Assembly (NCBI GenBank): GCA_045802605.1
Contig: JBJMQS010000074.1
Span: 62,001 to 126,000, forward strand
Reading direction: 5' to 3'
Source of the DNA: JBJMQS01 sp045802605
Lineage (GTDB): Bacteria; Planctomycetota; Planctomycetia; Gemmatales; Gemmataceae
DNA length: 64,000 bases
Positions 55,083 through 61,726 of this stretch are shown here, piece by piece. Both the position numbers and the translations under genes were made by a program. A model generated the notes under the pieces. The model had not been told where the DNA came from, ran no database searches, and was given only the letters and a program-made list of their open reading frames with translations. Numbering within the stretch: the stretch's first letter is position 1; the number at the start of each line of letters is the position of its first letter.

Positions 55083-55302
55083 TCGCCGCCGGCTGATCGC
55101 CGCGGGCAGTGTTGTCGTGTGGCCACACTTGATAGCAGGTGATGGCCGAGCCAATCAGCCCGATCGAAAAAACGCCCAGCATCAGCAGAATGACCGAACG
55201 AGCACCGGCGCGATCCTCTTTCTGAAAGAGGTCCACTTGTTGCGGTAAAAACGTTCCGTCGGCCGCGGGAATCGTCGTGCCAATGCCGTGCATGTCAGCC
55301 AT
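55066..55302 (-). CDS. Small single-span membrane protein, 78 aa
   Basis: From ATG 55302 (MADMHGIGTTIPAADG), with GGGAG upstream; a second ATG two codons earlier is possible. One hydrophobic segment lies at about residues 34-54 (SVILLMLGVFSIGLIGSAIT), followed by CYQVWPHDNT and a polar tail. I recognise no family. The 3' end overlaps the end of the convergent permease gene by 17 bases. Confidence 0.6.
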   Translation of the reverse strand: MADMHGIGTTIPAADGTFLPQQVDLFQKEDRAGARSVILLMLGVFSIGLIGSAITCYQVWPHDNTARGDQPAATKSAH

Positions 55303-55412
55303 CGTCATCTCCCGCGGTTGATTGGGCGATATATGGTATATCACACCGCGCGAGCCGGGCTAGCCGGGATAGAAAAGCCGGCGTACTATCGCAGTCGCTA
55401 GAGGAACGGAAA

Positions 55413-55547
55413 ATGGCCGAACCTGAAGTCAAACCCCGCCCGCCGCAATGGTGGCTCATCATGCTGTGGTTGGCGTGTGCGCTGATCGTAATATCCTTTG
55501 CGCTCTTCAGCTACATCTCCGGCTGGTACTATCCCGTGCGAGAATAG
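55413..55547 (+). CDS. Small single-span membrane protein, 44 aa
   Basis: ATG 55413 with GAGGAACGGA just upstream opens a 44-residue frame: MAEPEVKPRPPQWW, then a hydrophobic helix (LIMLWLACALIVISFALFSY) and a short end with aromatic residues (GWYYPVRE). The charge pattern predicts a single helix with a short cytoplasmic N-terminus. Divergent from the preceding small membrane protein gene. No family recognised. Confidence 0.6.
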   Translation: MAEPEVKPRPPQWWLIMLWLACALIVISFALFSYISGWYYPVRE

Positions 55548-55565
55548 CTAACCTAATTCGGGGAG

Positions 55566-56420
55566 CTAATCACCGGTCACATCCCAGATCACAATATCAC
55601 TCAAACCCCCCACGGCGGCCGTCAAACCATCCGGCGCGACCGCAATCGAGAAGCACTCGCCGATCCCGAAGTCGTGGGCCGACCGCTCGGCCAGCGAATC
55701 CAAATCCCAAGACCGCACGACGCCATCGAGTCCCGCACTCAACAATCCGGACCCTTCCGGCAACAATGCGATTTGCGTGACCTCCGCATCATGCGCCCGC
55801 CACGTCCGCGGCAACTCGCCATCGACTCCCGACCAGTAACCGAGGAAATTGCGACTGGACATTGCAACGTTGCCTGCCCGGGGATAGCACTTTAGGTCCC
55901 CTCGCCCTCCATGAACAATTCCTGGAACGTAACGTCCGTGTTTGGACCAGATGTTCCCGGATTCGAGTAACACGTAGATTGGGCTCGCACTTGAATCCAG
56001 ATCCATGGCCACGGCTCGCTCGGGCAATTCAGTCGGGCTACCCTGCGAAGCCGACAAATCATCGAAACGATGATATTGAATCTCGCGTTCTCCCAACGAA
56101 ACGAAATAGTCGGTACGCAAACATCGAATTGCAAGGCATGTCTCCGAGTGAGTCCGGAACCAAATCGGTTTGGCCAAGTCGTTCAGTTGCCACCATTGAA
56201 TGCCACCGTTGGCGTAGCCCGCGACCAATTGATCGCCCTGACGTGAAAACGTCACGCACAAAGCCGCGGGAAACCTGCTTGGCAGTGTCTCTCGAAGCAC
56301 TTGCGTTTGGACATCCCATAATCGCACCGTTGAATCGAGGCTCGCCGACGCCAGCGTCCGCCCATCCGGCGAAAACTCCAGCCCGCGCACGGCCGATTTG
56401 TGCCCGATGAGATGGATCAT
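55566..56420 (-). CDS. WD40-repeat protein
   Basis: 284 residues. Clear WD40 blades at the N-terminus (HKSAVRGLEFSPDGRTLASA, STVRLWDVQT) and the C-terminus (HDAEVTQIALLPEGSGLLSA, GVVRSWDLDS, GLSDIVIWDVTGD), with more divergent blades between. That gives about six blades, a complete small propeller. No signal peptide or kinase domain; in planctomycetes WD40 regions often belong to larger kinase proteins, but this one stands alone. A protein-interaction role is likely. A REP-like pair lies 20 bases upstream of its ATG. Confidence 0.85.
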   Translation of the reverse strand: MIHLIGHKSAVRGLEFSPDGRTLASASLDSTVRLWDVQTQVLRETLPSRFPAALCVTFSRQGDQLVAGYANGGIQWWQLNDLAKPIWFRTHSETCLAIRCLRTDYFVSLGEREIQYHRFDDLSASQGSPTELPERAVAMDLDSSASPIYVLLESGNIWSKHGRYVPGIVHGGRGDLKCYPRAGNVAMSSRNFLGYWSGVDGELPRTWRAHDAEVTQIALLPEGSGLLSAGLDGVVRSWDLDSLAERSAHDFGIGECFSIAVAPDGLTAAVGGLSDIVIWDVTGD

Positions 56421-56440
56421 TTGGTCAGAATATCAGCCGT

Positions 56441-56536
56441 AGCGAGCGGCGGGGTTTATCCCCGTCGTGCGCCCTGAAATGGCAAAAGCTATTGACCCAT
56501 CTCAGCGCCCGGCGGGGATAAACCCCGCCGCTCGCT
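56441..56536. repeat. REP-like element pair (family A), second locus
   Basis: Arm 56441-56466 (AGCGAGCGGCGGGGTTTATC...) and arm 56511-56536 are inverted copies over 26 bp with one mismatch, 44 bases apart. Each includes the GGGGTTTATCCCC mini-hairpin seen at 40526-40600. AATTTTTG follows the second arm. It fills the divergent gap between the WD40 gene and the sigma-factor gene. Confidence 0.92.
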
Positions 56537-56557
56537 AATTTTTGCTAAGAAATCACC

Positions 56558-57172
56558 ATGTGGCCCGACGCCAAGCATACCCGTGACCTGCTCGACCGTG
56601 CCGGTGACGGCGAGAAGAATGCCGTGGATCAACTGCTCGCCGAGCATCGCGATCCGCTGCGCCGGGCGATCGAGCTTCGGCTCGACCCGGCCCTGGCTCG
56701 CCGCGTCGATGCCAGCGACATCGTGCAGGATGTGCTCGTCGAAGCCAACCGCCGGCTCCGCGATTACTTGGCCAATCCATCAATGCCCTTCGGCCTTTGG
56801 CTCCGGCAACTGGCCCAGGACCGCATGATCGACGCCCATCGCTTTCATCGCCAGGCGAAACGCCGCTCGGTCGATCGCGAGCAACCGCAGAACGCGCCGA
56901 TCTGGTCTGACGCGTCCTCGGCCCAACTGGTCGCCCGGCTCATCGATCCCGAGCGCACGCCCGGCTCCGCCGCCATCCAACAAGAACTCGAACGCAAACT
57001 CAGTTCCGCCCTCACCGAGCTTGATGAAGGCGACCGCGAGATCATCTTGTTGCGCCATCATGAACAGCAATCCAATCAAGACGTCGCTGCCTTCCTCGGC
57101 CTGTCCGAAGCCGCCGCGTCGATGCGGTATTTGCGCGCGCTGCGCAAATTGAAAGCGGCCCTGACCAAATGA
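56558..57172 (+). CDS. ECF-type sigma factor
   Basis: 204 residues. Region 2: LARRVDASDIVQDVLVEANR and FGLWLRQLAQDRMIDAHRFH. Region 4: ELDEGDREIILLRHHEQQSN followed by the helix-turn-helix VAAFLGLSEAAASMRYLRAL. This is the planctomycete ECF subgroup linked to Ser/Thr kinases. The stop overlaps the ATG of the kinase gene (ATGA), so the two are coupled and the kinase probably acts on this pathway. The Shine-Dalgarno before ATG 56558 is weak and a REP-like element is just upstream. Confidence 0.88.
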   Translation: MWPDAKHTRDLLDRAGDGEKNAVDQLLAEHRDPLRRAIELRLDPALARRVDASDIVQDVLVEANRRLRDYLANPSMPFGLWLRQLAQDRMIDAHRFHRQAKRRSVDREQPQNAPIWSDASSAQLVARLIDPERTPGSAAIQQELERKLSSALTELDEGDREIILLRHHEQQSNQDVAAFLGLSEAAASMRYLRALRKLKAALTK

Positions 57173-58794
57173 ACGATAACGACGAGCGCTTGGCCGCGTT
57201 GATCGACGACCTGAGTCGTCAGCAACGCGCGGGCGAAATGATTGATGTCGCTGCCGTCAGCCAACTGCATCCCGAGCTCGCCGATGAGTTGCGCGATCTT
57301 TGGGCCGCACACCAACTGGCCGACGCCCTGGTCGGCTCCGTCACTCTGCCGGCTCCGCCGGAAGATCGCCCACCCGCGCCCGCGCTCCAATCATTCGGCG
57401 ACTTCGAAGTGCTCGGCGAGTTAGGCCGTGGCGGCATGGGCGTGGTTTATCTCGCCCGGCAAAAGAGCCTCGACCGCCTGGTGGCGCTCAAGGTCGTGTT
57501 GCACGGTGCGCTCGCATCCGACTCCGATCGAGCGCGATTCCGGACCGAAGCCGCTTCAACCGCCCGGCTCGTGCATCCCAACATCGTCACGGTGTTCGAA
57601 GTCGGCGAGCACGAAGGCCGGCCTTACTTCTGCATGCAATACGTCGAGGGCGAGACGCTTGCTCGCCGACTCGATCGCGGCCCGCTGCCGCCGCGCGAAG
57701 CCGCCAGCATCGTCGCGGCGGTGGCGCGGGGCGTTGAAGTCGCCCATCAACAGGGCATTGTTCATCGCGACTTGAAACCATCGAACGTGTTGCTCGATGG
57801 CGAGCGCAGCATTCCGCGCGTCTCGGATTTTGGTCTCGCCAAAGACCTGGGCGCGGGCACCCCGCTCACCGCGACCGGCGCTGTGCTTGGCACGCCGAGC
57901 TACATGGCGCCGGAGCAAGCGGCGGGGCGGCCGCCCAACCCAGCCGTCGATGTGTACGCTTTGGGTGCAATTCTCTACGAGTGCCTGACCGGCCGGCCGC
58001 CGTTCCAGGCGACGACCGCGCTCGACACCCTGATGCTGGTGTTGGAGCAAGAGCCGGTGCCGCCGCGCTTGCTGAACCCGGGCACGCCGCGCGAGCTGGA
58101 AGCGATCGTGCTCAAGTGCCTAGAGAAATCGCCACGCCGCCGGTATGCGAGCGCTTCGGCGCTGGCGAACGACCTCGACGCGTTCCTCTCCGGCGAGACG
58201 ATCTCCGCCACGCCGAGCGGCCTCGGCTATTTTCTCGACCGCGTTTTTCGCGAGAGCCACCACGCCGCGGTCCTCGAAAACTGGGGCCTACTGTGGATGT
58301 GGCATAGCCTCGTGACTTTGGTGTTGTGCACCGTGACGCAAGTCATCGAATGGTCGGGGTACGGCAGTCACACGACGTACCTCATTCTCTGGAGCGTCGG
58401 CCTTATCGCCTGGGGAGCGATCTTTTGGTCGCTGCGGCGGCGCGGTGGTCCGGTGCGATTTGTCGAACGGCAAGTCGCGCATGCTTGGATGGCCGGCGTG
58501 TGCGCTTCGATTGGTATGTTCATCCTCGAAGTGCTCATGGATGAGCCGGCGCTGAAGTTCTCGCCACTCTTAGCCGTCGCGGCCGGCATGGTGTTTCTGT
58601 TCAAGGCGGGCGTGCTGGCCGGCATCTTCTACATTGCCGCCATCGAGATGTTCGCCACCGCAGTGCTCATGGCGATCTTCCCGAAGGTCGGCGTTCTCTT
58701 GTTCGGCCTCAGCACCGCGGCTTGCTTCTTCTTCCCGGGCTTGAAGTACTATCGCCAGAGACTGCGATCGCATCGGCAGGAGGTGGGCCCATGA
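57169..58794 (+). CDS. Membrane Ser/Thr protein kinase
   Basis: 541 residues. Kinase domain at about 78-343: ELGRGGMGVVYLARQ, Lys in VALKVVLHG, HRDLKPSNVLLDG, DFGLAKDLG, TPSYMAPEQAAGR and DVYALGAILYECLTGRPPFQ, all intact. The C-terminal 180 residues have five or six hydrophobic segments (WHSLVTLVLCTVTQVIEW, LIAWGAIFWSL, LLAVAAGMVFLFKAGVLAG). No extracellular sensor domain is evident. It overlaps the sigma gene upstream and the DUF502 gene downstream by ATGA junctions, so the three are translated as a unit. Confidence 0.93.
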   Translation: MNDNDERLAALIDDLSRQQRAGEMIDVAAVSQLHPELADELRDLWAAHQLADALVGSVTLPAPPEDRPPAPALQSFGDFEVLGELGRGGMGVVYLARQKSLDRLVALKVVLHGALASDSDRARFRTEAASTARLVHPNIVTVFEVGEHEGRPYFCMQYVEGETLARRLDRGPLPPREAASIVAAVARGVEVAHQQGIVHRDLKPSNVLLDGERSIPRVSDFGLAKDLGAGTPLTATGAVLGTPSYMAPEQAAGRPPNPAVDVYALGAILYECLTGRPPFQATTALDTLMLVLEQEPVPPRLLNPGTPRELEAIVLKCLEKSPRRRYASASALANDLDAFLSGETISATPSGLGYFLDRVFRESHHAAVLENWGLLWMWHSLVTLVLCTVTQVIEWSGYGSHTTYLILWSVGLIAWGAIFWSLRRRGGPVRFVERQVAHAWMAGVCASIGMFILEVLMDEPALKFSPLLAVAAGMVFLFKAGVLAGIFYIAAIEMFATAVLMAIFPKVGVLLFGLSTAACFFFPGLKYYRQRLRSHRQEVGP

Positions 58795-59366
58795 CTGGAA
58801 TATTAACCCACCTTCGCAACAAATTACTGGCCGGCGCATTGTCGGTGATTCCCCTTGTGATTGTGGTTTACATCGCGCTTTTTCTCGAAGAGCATACGAA
58901 GGTCCTCGAGGCTCCCTTGGGCATTCGGTTTCCCGGATTGGGAGTCGTCATTGCCGTTCTGGGCATTTATGTTCTCGGACTTGTGGTGACCAGCTTTCTT
59001 GGGCAGATCGTGCTCGGGTGGTTGAACACGCTCCTCTTGAAAGTACCCGGGCTGAATCTGGTCTATCGTGCGTGGAAAGATATCCTCGTCGCGCCGCCCG
59101 ATAAGACGGGCATGTTTCATCAGGCCGTGCTGGTCCACACCGGCGTCGGCCAAGCCCAACTCGGCTTCACCAACGGCGGCCCACTGCCAGGCGACCCGGA
59201 AAGTATCTGCGTACTGTTGCCCAATATTCCGAGTCCGTTCTCTGGCCGACTACTAGTGGTGCGACGGGATGCGTGTGTGTTCTTAAATTTGAGCGTCGAG
59301 GATGCACTGAAGTATCAGCTTTCGACGGGCACCTTCGTGCCGCCGGGCCTGGTGATGAAGAGTTAA
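58791..59366 (+). CDS. DUF502 membrane protein
   Basis: 191 residues. Two N-terminal membrane helices (GALSVIPLVIVVYIALFLEE and GVVIAVLGIYVLGLVVTSFL) followed by VPGLNLVYRAWKDIL and FVPPGLVMKS fit DUF502, a family of small membrane proteins without a known activity. The ATG at 58791 overlaps the kinase stop (ATGA). Its final codons and stop (AAGAGTTAA) lie inside the left arm of a palindromic repeat. Confidence 0.9.
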   Translation: MTGILTHLRNKLLAGALSVIPLVIVVYIALFLEEHTKVLEAPLGIRFPGLGVVIAVLGIYVLGLVVTSFLGQIVLGWLNTLLLKVPGLNLVYRAWKDILVAPPDKTGMFHQAVLVHTGVGQAQLGFTNGGPLPGDPESICVLLPNIPSPFSGRLLVVRRDACVFLNLSVEDALKYQLSTGTFVPPGLVMKS

Positions 59367-59447
59367 CCGCGGAGACGTAGAGATCGCAGAGCAAAACCAG
59401 AGAATGCGTTTCTCGGTATTTCCTCTGCGTCTCTGCGGTTAACTCTT
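59358..59447. repeat. Imperfect palindrome spanning two convergent gene ends (family D)
   Basis: Arm 59358-59383 and arm 59422-59447 are inverted copies over 26 bp with three mismatches (AAGAGTTAACCGC is shared exactly). The arms carry the last two codons and stop of both convergent genes. Related to the 40-bp palindrome at 53042-53131 through AACCGCAGAG. Confidence 0.93.
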
Positions 59448-61022
59448 ATCCACCAAAGGGAGATGCACTGTGAATGTGCTGCCTGATCCATTCTTCGACT
59501 GAACAACAATCGTCCCGCCGTGCGCATCCACGACGCTCTGGCAAATCGCAAGCCCCAATCCTGCGCCGCCATTGGACCGAGTTCGGGCTTTGTCCACGCG
59601 ATAGAACCGCTCGAAAATGTGCGCGACGTCTTCCTCTGGGATGCCGATGCCGGTGTCGGCAACGTTCAACTCGATGCCGCCTTTGCTGGGCCGCAGGGTC
59701 ACGTTCACCGAGCCGCCGGGCCGGTTGTACTTGATCGCGTTGCCGACCAAGTTGTTCACGAGCCGGCCCAGGCCTTCGACGTCGCCAAAGAACTTCATTG
59801 GCTGCGCTTCGATTGCGATTGACACGTTCTGAGCTTTCGCCAACGGCTGCAATGAATCAACAACCTCGGACACCAGTTGATCCAATCGCATCTCGCGTTT
59901 TGGCACCTCGGTGCCCGCATCGGCTCGCGCCAATGCCAGCAAGCCATCGACGATTCCGGACATTCGGCGGGAGGCTTGCAGGCAGGTGTTGATGGCGGAT
60001 TTGTATTCCTCGACGCTCCGCTCTTTGTTCAGTGCCAACTCGGCATTCGTTCGAATGACGGCCAACGGCGTGCGCAATTCGTGCGATGCATCGGCGGTGA
60101 ATTGCGATTGCCGGGCAAATGCCCCGGCCAGTCGATCGAACGCGCCATTGAGGGAATCGGCCAGGCCGGCTAGTTCCGCATCGATCGTGTCTGTGTTGAT
60201 TCGCCGCGACATATCCGCGGCTGAGATTGCCGTCGCGGTTTCGGACATCGCCGCGATCGGTTTCACCACTCGTGACGCTACAACCCACCCCCCGGCCAAG
60301 CCGAGCAAAATGACGCCCAAGCCTACGGCCCCGAGTCGCCATGCGAACATCGCAGAATCGTGCAACTCTCGCCGTACAGGCTGGCCGACAAGAATGCGCG
60401 TGCGCCGCGGGCCCATCCGGATTGCCTCCCGATTTTCGCCCACGGTGCGCAGCTCGGCCGAGTTCGGCATCTGCTCTTCCGGAATCGGCTCGCGCTCGTG
60501 CTCGCTCCAATTCGCGGACTTCAGAATCTTGCCATCGGCCAACCACACCACGAAGTAGGGCCGGTCATGAACATCGGTCGGCATTTCCCAGCCCGGTGGC
60601 AGGACTAAATCGTCGATCACACTGTCCCCGCGCCGCTCTGGGCCGGCGGCCGGTCGCTGCGCTTCGCGCGGAGGCGGTGGGCCGTCGAAATCGTAGAAGT
60701 CGGGCGGGCCTTCTTTGTCAAACTCAGGCGGCGGCCCTTTGTCTTTGCCGCGAAATCCCTTTTCTTTGTCCTTGGGCCGGCCGGTTCGACCGGATGGATT
60801 GCGCGGTCGCTCGCTGCCGCCCGGCTCGAGCATGTACTGCGGAAAGGATCGCAGCACCGCGTCGAAATATTCGGCGGCGGCCACGAGCTTGGTGTCCACT
60901 TGCTCGAATCGCGCCGCATGACTCCAGGCGTACAGAATGCCCGCGAACCCGCCGACGGCTGCGACGAGCACGAACGCGTACCAGATCAACAGGCGGGCCC
61001 GCAGCGACCTAATCGGCAGCAT
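59439..61022 (-). CDS. Sensor histidine kinase (OmpR-system partner)
   Basis: 527 residues. First membrane helix at about 9-32 (LLIWYAFVLVAAVGGFAGIL), an extracytoplasmic region to about 215, second helix (LGAVGLGVILLGLAGGWVVA), HAMP, HisKA with His in TADASHELRTPLAVI, and HATPase (NNLVGNAIKYN, DTGIGIPEED, GGAGLGLAI). The outer region contains a Pro/charged stretch (KDKEKGFRGKDKGPPP and on). The ATG at 61022 lies inside the end of the regulator gene, so both are coupled. The last codons and the stop lie in a palindrome arm. Confidence 0.94.
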   Translation of the reverse strand: MLPIRSLRARLLIWYAFVLVAAVGGFAGILYAWSHAARFEQVDTKLVAAAEYFDAVLRSFPQYMLEPGGSERPRNPSGRTGRPKDKEKGFRGKDKGPPPEFDKEGPPDFYDFDGPPPPREAQRPAAGPERRGDSVIDDLVLPPGWEMPTDVHDRPYFVVWLADGKILKSANWSEHEREPIPEEQMPNSAELRTVGENREAIRMGPRRTRILVGQPVRRELHDSAMFAWRLGAVGLGVILLGLAGGWVVASRVVKPIAAMSETATAISAADMSRRINTDTIDAELAGLADSLNGAFDRLAGAFARQSQFTADASHELRTPLAVIRTNAELALNKERSVEEYKSAINTCLQASRRMSGIVDGLLALARADAGTEVPKREMRLDQLVSEVVDSLQPLAKAQNVSIAIEAQPMKFFGDVEGLGRLVNNLVGNAIKYNRPGGSVNVTLRPSKGGIELNVADTGIGIPEEDVAHIFERFYRVDKARTRSNGGAGLGLAICQSVVDAHGGTIVVQSKNGSGSTFTVHLPLVDKS

Positions 61023-61668
61023 CGATCACGTAACCTTGACCCCGGCGGGTCGAAATAAAATCCTTGCCGAGCTTGCGGCGGACGTGCCCCACATGCACGT
61101 CGAGCAGGTTCGACAGCGAGTCGTCGTTTTCATCGAATATGTGGTCGTAGATTTCCGTGCGGCTCACGACCTGGCCGCGCCGAAGCGCCAGGAATTCCAC
61201 AATCGCGTATTCACGAGCAGTAAGAGCGACCGGCTGGCCCTCGAGCTTCACACTTCGCGCCCGGACATCGATCGTGATCGGGCCGATCTCGATGAGCGGC
61301 GTGGCTTGCCCGGCCGAGCGGCGAATCAACGCTCGGAGGCGGGCGAGCAATTCGTTGAGATCGAATGGTTTGACCAGGTAATCATCCGCGCCAACGTCCA
61401 GGCCGCGAACGCGATCCGGGATCGCGTCTCGTGCCGTGAGCATCAGAACAGGCGTTTTCTTTTTCGTTCGCAAGCTCTTCAGCAGGTCGAAGCCATTCAT
61501 GCCGGGCAGCATCACATCGAGCACGATCGCGTCATATTCCCAATTGACGGCTTTGAAATGCCCGTCGGTGCCATCGGCCGCTTCATCGACAGCGTATCGC
61601 TCTTCGCGCAAAGCTTGCGCGATGCCGTGCAACAGATCCGGCTCATCTTCGATCACGAGGACACGCAT
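61009..61668 (-). CDS. OmpR/PhoB-family response regulator
   Basis: 219 residues from ATG 61668 (MRVLVIEDEPDLL); a TTG at 61680 would add four residues. Receiver: IEDEPD, phospho-acceptor Asp in IVLDVMLPGMNG, Thr in MLTARD, Lys in LVKPFD. C-terminal winged helix: LTAREYAIVEFLALRRGQVV, LSNLLDVHVGHVRRKLGKDF, RRGQGYVI. It is the DNA-binding partner of the overlapping histidine kinase. Target genes are not evident; the palindromic gap before it separates it from the peroxidase gene. Confidence 0.95.
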   Translation of the reverse strand: MRVLVIEDEPDLLHGIAQALREERYAVDEAADGTDGHFKAVNWEYDAIVLDVMLPGMNGFDLLKSLRTKKKTPVLMLTARDAIPDRVRGLDVGADDYLVKPFDLNELLARLRALIRRSAGQATPLIEIGPITIDVRARSVKLEGQPVALTAREYAIVEFLALRRGQVVSRTEIYDHIFDENDDSLSNLLDVHVGHVRRKLGKDFISTRRGQGYVIDAAD

Positions 61669-61687
61669 ATTTCGTCTCAATCAACAG

Positions 61688-61715
61688 GGTGGGCACCGCC
61701 CTTGCGGTGCCCACC
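61688..61715. repeat. 12-bp perfect hairpin between peroxidase and response regulator genes
   Basis: GGTGGGCACCGC (61688-61699) and GCGGTGCCCACC (61704-61715) with the loop CCTT. It lies 12 bases after the peroxidase stop (minus strand). No T-run follows on the minus strand, so it may be a repeat, a terminator, or both. Confidence 0.75.
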
Positions 61716-61726
61716 GAAATTCTACA

